Below are positions 25,204 through 38,236 of a stretch of DNA of 64,000 bases, in pieces (position 1 is the first letter of the stretch; every line of letters begins with the position of its first letter). The stretch covers positions 33,330,362-33,394,361 of the forward strand of contig JAFMSR010000019.1 of the NCBI GenBank assembly GCA_022818135.1. Reading direction: 5' to 3'. This DNA comes from Saxidomus purpurata (taxonomy: Eukaryota; Mollusca; Bivalvia; Venerida; Veneridae). Both the position numbers and the translations under genes were made by a program. Below the pieces are notes generated by a model. It saw only the letters and a list, made by a program, of their open reading frames with translations. It made no database searches and had not been told where the DNA came from.

Positions 25204-26496
25204 AAAAACGTAACAAATAAATTGAAAACATGTCAAATGCTATATACCGAGTTATTTTCTTTTATTGACAGAAATTATGGATATTTAATTTTACTATGTA
25301 AAGCATATTTCACAGTTTATGATCTAATGTAATTATGATGCTTTCCCGAAAAAAACTCTTTTGTGTAGGTTACATGATACAAATATATGTTCACAAAAAT
25401 TAATGTAAATGCAGCAGAGTAATAAATGCTGAACATATCATTCACACAAAGTCCATTTTCCGACCAGATATTTCCAATGGTGAAATCTAATACCAAATCA
25501 GTAAATTTGCTCAACATACATCCGTAGTTAACCTACGTTGTAATATTACAGCTATACTTTGTAAGTGAATGTTTAGCAGTAATATAAGTAACATTTGTAG
25601 GACATAAAAAGCAGGATATTTACCTTGCCAGTTTTGTTAGAACAGTTCACTTTTTGTGAACAGGAAAACAACAAAACATAAGAATAAATCTGTCTAAACT
25701 TCATCTACTTATTTCAGGCCTTTAACTGTCAGGGATTATACGTGAAACTTAAAAATGATGGCCTGCTGCATCCTTGTTCCAATAAAAGTCAAAACACTGT
25801 AACAGTTGAGTAAGTTTCCCTATTTATAGGATGAAGCACGTCCTGTGATAAAAGAGAAGAAAATCGAGCCTCTGCAAAATATATGATCACGAAACAAGCA
25901 TGATTAGGAATGCAAATTATGTTGTGCATTAGCCCAGCAAGAACCATGCTTTAAATGTAATCTCATCTTATATCTTAATTTAGTCTATCAAAATTGAATA
26001 AAAAATCTAACAAAAATATCAGTTAGCTCCACAAACGATTTTAGTTATCTAAGTACAATGGGAGGTAATTCATGCATTGCACAATATTTAAGCAGGAACG
26101 GTTTGTCTCCCGTTAATGAATGAAAAGGGAAACAATTCCATCTGTACTATCAATTTCATAACTACTGGCTATCTCCCTTAGGAGCAACATCAGATAACAT
26201 TATAAATACAGAGAGACAAAACAAACAAGACAATAAGAAATCAGCATTTACATTTTATATTGTATAAATGTGGGATAAAGCAATTGATATATGTATCATG
26301 AAATCAAACGGTTTATGTACATGAATAGCTAGATGTTTTATAGCATTTTGTTGAATTATTCCTGATAAACAACTACCTATATTGAACAAAGTAACATCGT
26401 CTTCTATAATAACATTTAAATATTGCAATATCGGATATGATAAAATTGACCTTTTGTAACTCAAAATGATTTTTATACGACAGTGGATTTATATTA

Positions 26497-26668
26497 CAGT
26501 AAACTCCGTATATAACAAACACATTGGGATCAATAGAATTTGTTCCTTATATCCGGATCAAGAAATATTCAAAATACATATTTCATAATTCAATTTCGGG
26601 CCTAGAAAATGTGTTCCTTATATCCGGTATTTCGTTATATCCTGAGTCGTTATAGCCGGAGTATATTA
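26497..26668. mobile_element. pogo/Tigger-like miniature element
   Basis: CAGTAAACTCCGTATATAAC at the left and a decayed inverse (CGTTATAGCCGGAGTATATT) at the right, with inner TTCCTTATATCCGG repeats on both arms. The start style and TA flank are typical of pogo-type ends. About 170 bp, no coding. Confidence 0.5.
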
Positions 26669-27059
26669 TAATGTTACTTCTTTTATGTTATAATGATATT
26701 TATTGCCTTTATTGGCAAGCTGTATCTGAATGCCAATATTGTACTGTATACATAAGTTCTAATTTTCATACAGAATGTGATAAGGGTTTCAGATGAAAAA
26801 TAAAATCGTCTTAGTTATTGACATTTACCACGAGACAGTTAAAAGTTATCTCTTAAAACTCCGTTACACTGACTAAAACTCAAATTACAACTTTTGTAAA
26901 TTTTGATTGATTGTTGTTCTTCGTAATCAACACGACGGTACAAAAGGTAGATGTCGCTGCAGTATTGTTTTTTTTTAATACTAATCATCTTATGATGTTT
27001 GCAGCTTTTCAGATTTCTCAAGTGTTTATTATTTAATAATCAAATAATTGCTTTACGGT

Positions 27060-27250
27060 TTTGCATTGTATGTGTCAAATACGGTCACTACAAAGTCAAT
27101 ATTATAATAAATTAAAACAGGGTTTAACCTTGCTGTCGAGTTTTGCACTAAACGTGTCAAATACGGTCACTTCGAGGTCCATATCACAATCGATAACTAA
27201 AAGATTTTTAAAAAAACTGCTACACCGTTTATATTACAATACTGTAATTG
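27060..27250 (+). repeat. 92-bp tandem duplication
   Basis: GTGTCAAATACGGTCACT occurs at 27072 and about 27154 within longer diverged copies starting GTTTTGCA. Confidence 0.6.
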
Positions 27251-28768
27251 TTAATTCATTTGAAAAGTTATAACCCGATTCTCTTTAAATAATAAATCAC
27301 CAAAACAGTGCAAAACTTCAGCTTCAATGCCCTCTATAATAACAAGGATAATAAGTCACATAAACAAAAGGTCATTGGTTCGACTGGCGTAAACCAAGAT
27401 TTGACCGCGGCCTTATAAATGTCTTCTTCCTAAATGTACGGACTTTATGTGGGAAGAAGACATCCAGAGCAATTAGTATTAAGTGGCAAGAATAGTATGT
27501 ATGCTAGCTAAATGCATGTGCAAGAGTTTAATGGAGTTTAAACGTCTTATATTTGATTTATCTGTGATCATTTACAGCCCTGTTATACTTCCATCAGTAG
27601 TCCGACTCTGGTTTCACGAGAATCAGCTTCGGTAATCTAATTCTTTTGACAATAACCTTTTGTCGTCCAAATATATCAAGAAACCATGTAATTTGTTTTC
27701 TCTTCCCTTATTTTCTTGGTTGCCTCAGTTGCATTAACTTCTTACTTAAAGGCTTCAATTACGGCGGAATGTGTAATTTTCCTTTTATTGGATAGCTTAA
27801 AAGTGAAATAATGTCTGGCTATTAAAGTAAAGTTCTTACGTAATAAATCTTGGGTTTGATAATGATCACAATTTGCGGGAGAGAAATAAATAGTTGGAAT
27901 ATATGTCTAGCGTAAAGTTAAGGAGAGTAAAATAAAACATTTTCTCTTTCTGTATAATAAGAAATACAATATGGTTTCAAGTCCGAAGAGTCTAAAGCTC
28001 GTTTCTTGAAACAGCATTCGCATTCTGGATGTTGCAATTATGTTTCGAAGAAATTTGAATCTTTATTGCATTCGATCAATACTGGACAATGTAGCTTTGC
28101 CACGTTAGAATTAAATTGTCATTAATGCGTAGACGGTGAGATGGTAGGAATGATTCAAACAGTCTCGTAAAAACGAATATCATATATTAGAACAACATAA
28201 TGTAATAAAAACCCGCCATAGCAGTAGTTTTGTTTGGTTATATGTATTCAAACAATGAGATATAATGGAACACTGACTTGTGTAGTACTCCAGGCCAGAC
28301 ACTAAGCATAAGCATCGCACAAGGAAGAATGCACTTTTCACAAAATACCTCATATCGGGTAGTACATCAATCAGGAAATGACACACCTGTTTAAAGTTTT
28401 AGAAATATAATTAAAAAAAACCCTCAAACTATTAACAATTTTGTTGCATGGCAACATCACACTTCAACCAAATTATGAAAATAAAATCTATCCAGCAACG
28501 TGATGTTATAATGAACATGCCCTTTTTAAAGTTTGGATTCGTTCCATTCCAATTTTTTGTACAACGTTGTACTGCAAGAACTTTACACAGTGGTGATATG
28601 TATTTTAACATAATTTTCTCACTGGTTGAGTTCAGGAAAGATCGAAGGTAGCATGCTACAAAATCCCGCTCAATAATATTTTTAGTAACTGACCGCTCCG
28701 AAGCGGTAGCCTTTGATTCTACATATATGAGCGTTTGTGAAGTAGCTTATGTTGTGTCGAGCATGGAC

Positions 28769-28855
28769 ATACATTTGTAGTTAGTATGATATGTCGTGCA
28801 TGTATATACATTTGTAGTCAGTACGTTATGTCATGCATGTATATACATTTGTAGC
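28769..28855 (+). repeat. 36-bp tandem repeat, about two and a half copies
   Basis: ATACATTTGTAGTTAGTATG, ATACATTTGTAGTCAGTACG and ATACATTTGTAG follow each other, joined by a GCATGTAT stretch. Confidence 0.7.
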
Positions 28856-29601
28856 CATATTGTACGCTTGTCCTCTGCCATTTTCTCATAGTTGGAGGAT
28901 TTATTATTCAGTGTGCAAGTCTGGCTGTTGGAGAATGCTACTCTTGATGTTGTTTACACATGTTTATGTACTTTGATTTTTAGACACTTTAACAAGCTAC
29001 TTCAACAAGTTTTGACAAGTTTCATTCGCAAATATTTGTATTATAGTTTCATATTTTTTGTCAGCTCAGCTTAATATTCATTTCATTTTTTGCATGGCTG
29101 AACGCTCTGTCAGCTGTTGACGTCGTGTTAAGGATAGCTCGTCTCCAAGGGAATCCATTTTTCAATACAAAGAAAATTGCTTCAGTTACTATAGCTGCGT
29201 GGACAATTGATGTTTTCTGTCGTCTGACTTTGCAATTTCGCTTCACCGCGTCTCCTAATTCAAACTTAATTTAACACATGTCAGATGAAATAGAGTTTGA
29301 TTTGCCAGATATGTAATTCCAATCTTTTCTCCTTCCAATGGAAACGTTAACAACACTCTCGCAATGTCGGTAGAAACAAATACGATCTGAATAAGTTGTG
29401 ACACAACTGCACAGATTAGAGCAACAGAAACAATAAATATTACAAAACAAATGGCTTTCACCAAATCATTATTTTATTATTAGTAAAGTAAGTTGTACAT
29501 GTAATAATGTGTCAAATGTCGATATATTACTAAGTGATGTCAACTACTTAGTCAAAATATGTATAAACAATAGCTTGGCGAAGTATAACGGTAACGTACT
29601 A

Positions 29602-29755
29602 CAGTAAACTCAGTATATAACGACTCCTGATATAACGAATTCCGGATATAAGGAACAAAATAATTCTGCCATAGTTTTTTTCTGTATTTATTTTGTATGA
29701 AAATGATACAAGGATATAACAAACTCCGGATATAAGGAACACATTTAAATGGCTC
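29602..29755. mobile_element. pogo/Tigger-like miniature element, partial
   Basis: Starts CAGTAAACTCAGTATATAAC and carries GATATAACGAATTCCGGATA and a second GATATAACAAACTCCGGATA. The right end is lost. Confidence 0.45.
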
Positions 29756-30049
29756 CAAGTAGTTCGTTTTAAACGGGGTTTGCTGAAATTAAAATATTGT
29801 GCTTTATAAAGCTATCTTTGAATCTAGAATCTTGTTTCGGCAGACTTATTTGAAATGCTATAGGAGATTTTCTTCACTTAATTTTTTGTTTGCAGTTTCT
29901 CAGTATAGTTTTCTCGTATTTTATAGGATTGCAGTGAATTTGAATTTTCAATCTTCGACTCTGTGAATAGTGAACGAGAATGTGCGCAGAGGAATATTGA
30001 TTAGTCGACTGTTTTACAAAAATCGTACAATTTCGAATGACTGTCCAAA

Positions 30050-30186
30050 TTAATGAGACGACCCCTGTAACTGGTGTCAAATATAATGACCAAAAGCATA
30101 AATCATAGACTGTTTGCAAGCACTTGACTTAACCTTATTACATTCTAGTCATTATATGTTAAATCAGCGATTAAAATATGCGTTGA
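30050..30186 (-). mobile_element. M2 second-subfamily fragment
   Basis: Contains CTGTAACTGGTGTCAAATA and AGACTGTTTGCAAGCA, matching the copy at 63034. Confidence 0.45.
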
Positions 30187-30199
30187 AGGAGTAATGTAA

Positions 30200-30433
30200 A
30201 TGCTTGAATCTACAATGAAAGTTACAATTTAGGTGGCAATTCGCAACATTCTTTTGAAAATGATGTTGTGATTTGGTATATAGGCACCGCTACGCTACAT
30301 GGTTGTATTGAAATGTTCATAAGCGCTTGCACAATTTAAAATAAATATATAAACTCGCCAAGATGTAAATATGTTATTTTTTAAAAGTTTGATTATTTTT
30401 ATTTTTTAACCGAAATTTGAGAGTGAGCAGCGT
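30200..30433 (-). mobile_element. M1 fragment, decayed
   Basis: Recognisable by CACCGCTACGCTACATGG and the end GAGAGTGAGCAGCGT. Heavily diverged. Confidence 0.5.
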
Positions 30434-30744
30434 GATTAAAACCAAGAATTGTAAAACACTACTTTCTTTTGCCATTCGTTTTTATCATGCTTAAATCTCC
30501 GAAAAGTGTTGCATACGTTTTTTTTTAATTCCATAAATTATATAAGGCACTCCTATCCAATATCACGAGATAAATTACGATACGGTTTGCTTCTAACGCA
30601 AATACATTCTACTTCCGTGACCAATTTCAATCTGCTCGCATTAAATAAGAATCCAATTCTAAGATTAAATGTTTTGTAATTTGAAGCAAATTTTGCACAT
30701 ATTCCCCAAGATATTAAATGCAATTTCACATAGCTGAAACTTTA

Positions 30745-31136
30745 AGGTTGGGTTAGATTATTGAATGGTTTACGGTACAGCAGTATATGTTAAACCGCTG
30801 CTATTATATCGATAATGATATGAGTTATAGGGTATATGCCTTTAACCTTAAAGTTTCAGCTATGCATTCCCAGTCATTATCGATGAAATCAGCGGTTTAA
30901 AATATACTGCAGTACCGTTAATCATTCAATAATCTGTGTAGAGTTGTTGTTGTACAAATAATGGGTGGATGCGATTTATTACAGAAAGCCTCTGTACTGA
31001 TTAATCTTTGTAAAATAAGGCAATTTTCGCCATAGGTTCTTATGAATTTTTATTTATTTATCATTTTGCGTTAATTGAACACATAATCTATGTTTCAGGA
31101 TATAACAGGCTATATGTATGGTATGTCCCTTTAAAA
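30745..31136. mobile_element. Two M2 arms in inverted orientation
   Basis: 30750-30846 is an M2 right arm ending TATAGGGTATATGCCTTTAA. 30847-31133 is an M2 arm in the opposite orientation, reading from TTTCAGCTATGCATTCCCAG to GGTATGTCCCTTTAAA. The two share sequence head to head and form a large foldback. Confidence 0.6.
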
Positions 31137-31431
31137 TGTAAGGGGTTTTATGTTAAACCGAAACCAGTAACATATCGCCATCTGCACTCGTTAAATGTCG
31201 GACTTGGCATGACGTCTGAAAATGATACTCCTCTTCTAGTTCATTGCCGTTACAAGCATGATAAAAATGTAACCACTTTGTCATATGACTTCGCAAGGAA
31301 CTGCTTTCTTCATCAAATATTATAAATGACTTTTTCTGGGGATGATTTTGTTTATTTTTGAGCAGGAAATTGCAGCGTTGAAATTCATTGTTTTATGTCG
31401 GAATTTACTGATATGGAAGAATACATTTGCT

Positions 31432-31690
31432 GGGGGCGTTTTCCAGTAGCATCTTAAGTGATTTCTTAAGTATTTGAACTTAAGGCCAAAATTTGTAATT
31501 ATTATAATTCTCTCAAAAGTAATTAATTGTGTGCAATTTCATCATCAATATAGCAATTGGTCATGGAAGATTTATTAAATGGTTAGCATGCTGCAATGCA
31601 CATTCTTCTTTTTAAGTGATCTTCCGAAGAAAATTGTTAATTTTAAGGAAAATCTTAAAATTTACTTAAGATGCTTGGAATAAGGCCCCT
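31432..31690. mobile_element. Miniature element with 25-bp inverted ends
   Basis: GGGGGCGTTTTCCAGTAGCA, then TCTTAAG, at the left; at the right ACTTAAGATGCTTGGAATAA then GGCCCC, its inverse with a few mismatches. About 259 bp, AT-rich inside, no coding. Confidence 0.6.
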
Positions 31691-31789
31691 GATGCAATAA
31701 TGTCTACTGTTTCTAAAACAGTGTCCACATAATGCCCAGACTGCATTTTTTACCTTTTTTCGATAACACTGAAAGCAATACTGCGCTTT

Positions 31790-31925
31790 ACTTCTAACAT
31801 ATACTTGCCGACTTAAAAAGATCGCTGGTACAAACAAAGGTCATTTTCTTTAAGACATCTGTTTTGGTAAAATAAGATGAGCAACTTGTAAGTGTGCTCA
31901 TGGCACTTTGAGGAAATCTCGCACC
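31790..31925 (-). mobile_element. R4 fragment
   Basis: GCTGGTACAAACAAAGGTCA, TTAAGACATCTGTTTTGG and GAGCAACTTGTAAGTGTGCT match the 2190 copy. Confidence 0.45.
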
Positions 31926-32494
31926 ATTATAACAATTTATTATGACGGCTTACTTTGCCGCTGTATTAATCATCTACTTTTACAGTTTGCATGATTAAGA
32001 AAATGCTGAAGGCAAATACAAGCACAAACAAAGAACATTTTTAATACTTCAAATATTGTTTTAATGAGTCCCAAAAGATTGCAAGTGATTACTTTTTACA
32101 GTATTACCGTTACAGTTGCAACAATGAACGCGTTTAAGATTCAATTATCATATTTTGGAAAACTGTTATTTCAAAATTCGTTTTTTATGGAAAAAATTCT
32201 GATTTATTCAATTATTATACATTGTATTTTGGAAAAACTGTTAATTTGAAATTCGCTTTTTTATGAATACATTTCTGAATTATTCGGACTGAATATCTCC
32301 TATGAAATCACTTAAAATACGTTTGGGTTTCAAGGTAGTTTTGTATTGATACTCTATCAAAATGCAAAATATCCTCGTTAAAGTTAACGTCTTACACCTA
32401 TTAGATTATATGCTCCTAAAAGCATTATGAACCAAAACTCTAAGACTATTATGTATTGAACCGATCAGTCTATTGTTTCTATCTCTTGGAGTCT

Positions 32495-32830
32495 AACGGT
32501 GAAAAGAGGAAAGTTTCGAAAATGATATGCTTATACATAAAATATGAATGAAATGGCATCGAATCAACACTATAAGTACAAATCTAGAAACAAATTTGCA
32601 AAATTCCTTATGTTTGCAAATGTTGGTAGATTTGGGTTACCGGCACAGCTACACTATATGGTTATATCAGGATTTTCAAAAGCGTGTGTAATGCTTTATA
32701 ATATGGCAGCGTACAATTTCAAATATACAAATATGCGAACTATTTTTATTTGACCACTCGTTCTAAAATATGTTATTTGTAGGGAGTTTTAAGCACTTTT
32801 TCATCAACATCTGAGAGCGAGCAGCTTAAA
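32495..32830 (-). mobile_element. M1-related element (subfamily of 6573)
   Basis: Contains CACAGCTACACTATATGG and the end CATCTGAGAGCGAGCAGCTT. The left end is unclear. Confidence 0.55.
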
Positions 32831-32859
32831 GTGCCTAGTATTACCAAAAGTCAATTTTT

Positions 32860-33957
32860 ATGCCCCCGAAGGGTGGCATATTAAAATCGCACCGTCTGTC
32901 CGTCTGACCGTCTGTCCGTCTGACCGTCTGTCCGTCTGTCCGTCCGTCCGTCCGTGCGTCCCCACTTACAAATTCGTGTCCGGACTGTAACTTTGTCATG
33001 CATTGAAGGATTTTAAAATAACTTGGCACACATGTCTAGCACATCAAGACGACGTGTCGCGTGCAAGACCCACATCCCTACCTCAAAGGTGAAGGTCACA
33101 CTTGGAGTATGAAGGTTATGGAATCCTCTATATATGCACACATTCGTGTCCGGACTGTAACTTTGTCATGCATTGAAGGATTTTAAAATAAGTAGGCACA
33201 CATGTCTAGCACATCAAGACGACGTGTCGCGTGCAAGACCCACGTCCCTAGCTCAAAGGTCAAGGTCATACTTAGAGTTTGAAGGTAATGGATTCCTCCA
33301 TATAAGCATATATGCACACATTCGTGTCCGGACTGTAACTTTGTCATGCATTGAAGGATTTTAAAATAACTTGGCACAAATGTCTAGCACATCAAGACGA
33401 CGTGTTGCGTGCAAGACCCACGTCCCTAGCTCAAAGGTCAAGGTCATACTTAGAGTTTGAAGGTAATGGATTCCTCTATATAAGCATATATGCACACATT
33501 CGTGTCCGGACTGTAACTTTGTCATGCCTTGAAGGATTTTAAAATAATTTGGCACAAATGTCTAGCACATCAAGACAACATGTCGCGTGCATGACCCACA
33601 TCCCTACCACAAAGGTCAAGGTCACACTTAGAGTTTATAGGTAATGGAATCCTGTATATATGCATACATTTGTGTCCGGACTATAACTTTATTATGCTTT
33701 GAAGGATTTTAAAATAACTGTGCACAAATGTCTAGCACATCAAGCGGATGTGTCGCGTGCAAGACCCAAGTCCCTACCTCAAAGGTCAAGGTCACACTTA
33801 GTGTTTAAAGTAATGGAATACTGTATGCATGATTACTCTGTCATGCATGGAAGGATTTTAAAATTACATAGCACATTTATTGAGCACATGGAGAGGACAC
33901 AGACTGTGAGGCACCTCTTTCGGGGGCATTCGTCACTTGTGAGGGACAGCTCTTGTT
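32860..33957. mobile_element. P1: TIR element with GTCC microsatellite and five 175-bp units
   Basis: Left end ATGCCCCCGAAGGGTGGCAT, right end CTTTCGGGGGCATTCG then AGCTCTTGTT. A (GTCC/GTCT)n tract at 32897-32960 is followed by tandem units starting (ATTCGTGTCCGGACTGTAAC) at about 32973, 33143, 33321, 33499 and 33669, spaced 170-178 bp, plus a partial sixth. No transposase. Several short ORFs here are frames through the repeat, not genes. Confidence 0.75.
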
Positions 33958-34019
33958 TTCAATATTTCCCTAACCATGTGAATGGCAAAATGTTGCCTTA
34001 GAAACTAGCGCAGATGTAT

Positions 34020-34155
34020 AGGCTTATCATGATTTAACAAGGTATGAGTAAAAATAGTATGTTTGCTCTCGTTATTTCTCGCGAGAGTTCCATTCACCGA
34101 ATGAGAACCACCATTTTCTATGACTTTCGACAAAAAAAGTTAAACTGTTTCTAAG
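34020..34155 (+). repeat. Segmental duplication S, copy 1 (partial)
   Basis: CGAATGAGAACCACCATTTT and GACTTTCGACAAAAAAAGTT match 36040-36165 closely. It breaks where P2 is inserted. Confidence 0.7.
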
Positions 34156-35131
34156 CGTTCGTCCGTGCGTCCGTCCCAATTTTGTCCGGAGCATAACTCC
34201 AAAAGATTTTCTTCAAACTTCATACACTGACAGAGCACATTGGGAGGAAGTGCAGTGTGTAAGAACAATAACTCTACCTTGCCTACTTTTAGAGTTATTC
34301 CCCTTTTATCAGATTTACTTGAAAAACTTTGTCCGGAGCATAACTCCAAAAGTACTTGTGGGATTTACTCCAAACTAAATACACTGACATAGCACAGTGG
34401 TAGGAAGTGCAGTGTGCAAGAACAATAACTCTACCTTGCCTACTTTTAGAGTTATTCCCCTTTATCAGATTTACTTGTCCGAAGCATAACTCCAAAAGTA
34501 CTTGAGGGATTTTCTTCAAACTTAATACACTGACATAGCACATTGGTAGGAAGTGCAGTGTGCAAGAACAATAACTCTACCTTGCCAACTTTTAGAGTTA
34601 TTCCCCTTTATCAGATTTACTTGTCCGAAGCATAACTCCAAAAGTACTTGAGGGATTTTCTTTAAACTTAATACACTGACATAGCACATTGGTAGGAAGT
34701 GCAGTGTGTAAGAACAATAACTCTATCTTGCCTACTTTTAGAGTTATTCCCCTTTATCAGATTTACTTGAAAAGTTTTGTCTGGAGCATAACTCCAAAAG
34801 TACTTCAGGGATTTTCTTCAAACTTAATACACTGACATAGCACATTGGTAGGAAGTGCAGTGTGCAAGAACAATAACTCTACCTTGCCTACTTTAGTCAA
34901 ATAGAAAAATATCATACCTATACTGATAATGAACATTAATATAATTTTGCAAACCTTCTCTTCATTGCCTTATTCTTTTTCCACTTACTTGAAAACTGTA
35001 CTCAGCATGACCATAACTATACGGCTTTTTAAGGATTTCCTCTCACCAAGTAAAATGTACGAAAGTACAACCTTCAGGTAACTTCTTCCTGGCGGGGGGA
35101 TTAACCATGTGTAACATGGCTCTTGTTGCCT
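34155..35131. mobile_element. P2: tandem-unit element, five 147-bp units
   Basis: Starts after CTGTTTCTAAG with CGTTCGTCCGTGCGTCCGTC. Units beginning TTGTCCGGAGCATAACTCC lie at about 34181, 34328, 34474, 34619 and 34776. It closes near ACATGGCTCTTGTT. The duplicated segment at 36040-36165 lacks this insertion at the same point. Confidence 0.7.
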
Positions 35132-35467
35132 TTAGTTTCATATGTTGTTTGTATAAGTATGTCAATTCTTTAAAACGGTATTACCTGCTTAATAAATGAT
35201 ACTGACACGCAAGCAGATTGCATTAAATCATTTTCGTGTCATTGACAAATAAATGGGGAAACATTTAAGATGTACAGAATACAAATGATACATTCTAAGC
35301 GTAAGTTTTGAAACTGATAAAGTAGGAAGTATAGGTATTCTTTGAAGCTGTCCGGCTCAAGTCAGCACGACGTTGTTATAGCGATAACAGAGCTATTAGT
35401 TGCATAAGATGTGATGTTTGGAGAGCGATCTTTATGAATTGAAAGGAATTGTTTCGATAAAACAATT

Positions 35468-36165
35468 GAGCAACCACGGAATTTTATAAAGTATTTTTTC
35501 TGAATGGCTAGATATGTGCAGAAGCTTTTGCAAACACATCTTTCTTTGTAAATTTGAGAATATGGCGAAAAGGTCTCGGATAAAACTATATTTCCTATAG
35601 TTTATCGCAAATAGACATCTCTTTCAAAATCTCTTTGAATTTGTCTCAATGTTATACTGATGTCTTTTGAAATCATTTAACTTGCACGAGGAGATTGTAT
35701 TGACTTGATATATCATCTGTCTGCGGTATTGTATTTGCCTTGCCAATTTCTATATCTCTTTTTCCAAGGAAGGGGGGAGCGTTTCCGCAGTTTTTGCATA
35801 CACACTTGTATGATATCAAACAAATTCTATACAAATACATTCAAGTAGATTAGATTCTAAAATTTCTTCTCTGTAGACATTTATAAAATCCACCGGATGA
35901 CTGTTTTATTCATTGACTTAAAGAGAATGTATATACATATACTTAAATTCTTAGACATTGCCGTTAGAAATTTCATCATTTTACGTACAGCATGACATGT
36001 ATATAATAGTTCCAAGCTTACCAGAAATTGAAGATACTAACAACGAAAGGTACGGGTAAATATAGTATGTTTACTCTCGTTAACTCTCGTGAAAGTTCCA
36101 TTCACCGAATGAGAACCACCATTTCCTATGACTTTCGACAAAAAATTATAAAACTGTTTCTAAGG
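35468..36165 (+). repeat. Segmental duplication S, copy 2 (uninterrupted)
   Basis: Contains CAACCACGGAATTTTATAAA, CTATAGTTTATCGCAAATAG, TTCATCATTTTACGTACA and CCGAATGAGAACCACCATTT. It is continuous here but split in copies 1 and 3, so it serves as the empty-site reference. Confidence 0.75.
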
Positions 36166-36620
36166 GACGTTACTCAGTTAAATCCGCTCATAATCTCTAA
36201 TCGTGTCTGCCATTTTGCTGCAATACATAGAAAAACATTTGTATTACTTTAAATAACAGCGTGTGCCTGTTAACAAGTTCTTCAATTTAAAGCCAGATTA
36301 ATTTTTTACTTGTCTTTTCCTTGAAAACGTGTGTCTGTGAATTTATTTTGTTCCTAAAAACAAGAAATTCAACAATTCTAGTATAGATAGCTTGCTTCAG
36401 TACCATAGAGTGCAGTAATCAGTTATTGAAATTGTTGAATCTGACATCTAATATAAAAGCAATATGCACGTTGAAGAACACAGAAGCAAATTTGTCCCGA
36501 TTTGTTTTCATCACAAATACTGCAGAGCTTGATCTAAAAGTGCATCTGCATGAAAGGGCAAAAAACGAATATCATGAGACTTTAGTAATGATGTAAGAGT
36601 AACACACACGTTCATTCTTT

Positions 36621-36887
36621 TTACAGCTGCTTATTGGCAGTTTCCGGTGAAAAATAAAAAATCTCCAAAATTGTATAGTAAAACATAAAATGTAAAAGTA
36701 ATGGCTAGAATCGACACACACAAGTTACAATCTATATAGCATTTTCAGAAAGTATCTTGAAAATATTGGTGAGCTTGGTTTGATGGCATCGCTACACTAT
36801 ATGTTTATATTCGAATTTTGAAAGATTTTGTAACACAGTTCGAAGAACCTTGTTTTGTCATCAAAATCTGAGAACAAGCAGTTTAAA
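36621..36887 (-). mobile_element. M1-related element (subfamily of 6573)
   Basis: Left end TTACAGCTGCTTATTGGCAG, inner GGTGAGCTTGGTTTGATGGC, right end TCTGAGAACAAGCAGTTTAAA. Confidence 0.55.
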
Positions 36888-36917
36888 AGTACAATTGTAC
36901 ACTGCACATTTTTTCTT

Positions 36918-36971
36918 AGTGGGTGGGGTGTGTGTGGGTTTTTTTTTTTTTTTTTTTCTTTTTTTTTTTTT
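36918..36971 (+). repeat. G/T-rich then poly-T tract
   Basis: GTGGGTGGGGTGTGTGTGGG followed by about 33 T with one C, directly before an M1 copy. Could be a retroelement tail on the minus strand. Confidence 0.6.
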
Positions 36972-36973
36972 GC

Positions 36974-37314
36974 TTTAAAGCTGTTCGCTCTCAGATTATG
37001 CAAAAAATAAAATAAAGGTCTTCAAACTGTATAAAAATAGCATATTTTAGAACATTTAGTCATATAAAAAGGTTCCAGTATAAAGTCCTGTCAACCATAT
37101 CTGTAGATTTTAAATAAAGCGCTACCAAATGATAAAGCGTTACAAACGCTCTTGAAATTCCAACATAAACATAATTATAGTGTAGCAGTGCCAGCATTTT
37201 CAATCGATTTTTGTAAATTCCTACCTAGATTTTTACTTCTATTGTTGATTCTAGCCTTTAGTTTTATATTTATGTATTAGTATGTCATTTTTAACTGAGA
37301 GCGAGCAGCTTTAA
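36974..37314 (+). mobile_element. M1 element, complete
   Basis: TTTAAAGCTGTTCGCTCTCAG to CTGAGAGCGAGCAGCTTTAA, with the full interior. It follows directly on a poly-T tract (36939-36971). Confidence 0.75.
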
Positions 37315-37548
37315 TATCAATTTTTTTACCGTGGTTAGGATGTTATAACAATGAAGTATACTTACACTAATAATTTATGTTAAGAGAAATAGAAATAGCG
37401 GTTTATAATGATGAACGAACACATTTTGAAACATTTCTTCCTCGTTTCGATCAAAGACTGTATGACTGATTCTGTGGTAAAAAAGGAAATAAACAAAGGT
37501 TACATCGCTATCAACATAACATCCTCTTGTGATTTGTTTACAAAGTCA

Positions 37549-37599
37549 TTTAAAAGAAATGAAATTTCAGAGATTTAAAAGAAATGAAATTTCAGAGAT
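37549..37599 (+). repeat. 24-bp tandem duplication
   Basis: TTAAAAGAAATGAAATTTCA plus GAGA occurs twice, exact. Confidence 0.8.
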
Positions 37600-38236
37600 T
37601 TACGGGGAGATACCTTTCATGTATAGATTTTTTTTAATTATGTACTAATACGGTAAAATGAAACAAGAGTTTTTTATATGAACGATATTTAATTCAGTAG
37701 CGTATTATATAAAAACAACATGAATATTTTACAGGAGTTAATATTGACACCTTTTTCATTTTGATGATTCGTTCTAAAATATGTTGATTTCAGACAGATC
37801 GAAGAATTTTTTCCACCAAAACCTATAACGTATGTTTTAACATTTATTTGGCATACATATCAATTGTAGGTATTACGTATTGTTATATGATATATTAACC
37901 CCCTTTCTACAGATCGGTTTATATGAACGACATTTAAGAAGTTTTCAAGTGTTTTGATTAAATTCAGCTTAATTATTTTAGTTTGAAATACTTTAATTTA
38001 CAGGCCGTCCGATTTCATCAGTAACTTATCAATCTCTACGATCGCTTGCATGACAGCAAATGCGTTTAAATTTACCTTTACTTTCATTGATGCGAGAGTA
38101 TTATGCATAAAAATATAGCAGCAATTAATTACAATAGCTTAGTTTCAAATAGGCTCCTGTCTTTTTTCGTCAATTTGTTTCGGATAAAATGTATATATAT
38201 TGTATGTGTCATTTAAGTCGTAGAGTTGCTACATTT

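Larger units (their letters stand above)
23329..26496 (+). other. Intronic, sparse repeats
   Basis: Contains only the imperfect repeat at 23812 and the hairpin at 25165. Frames at 23365-23562 and 25317-25517 show no family resemblance. Confidence 0.4.
26669..29601 (+). other. Intronic, sparse repeats
   Basis: Holds the two small duplications at 27060 and 28769. The minus-strand frame 29255-29464 (69 aa) opens with a hydrophobic run (residues 4-30) like a membrane segment, but nothing beyond that supports a gene. Confidence 0.4.

Noticed and set aside
29061..29464. Adjacent minus-strand ORFs, the first with a hydrophobic N-terminal run
   Set aside because: A membrane-like stretch in AT-rich DNA is common by chance; no downstream exon or conserved motif supports it.
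33173..34001. Repeated 60-100 aa ORFs with near-identical peptides at 33.2-34.0 kb
   Set aside because: Frames through the 175-bp tandem units of P1; present on both strands, so not a repeat protein.
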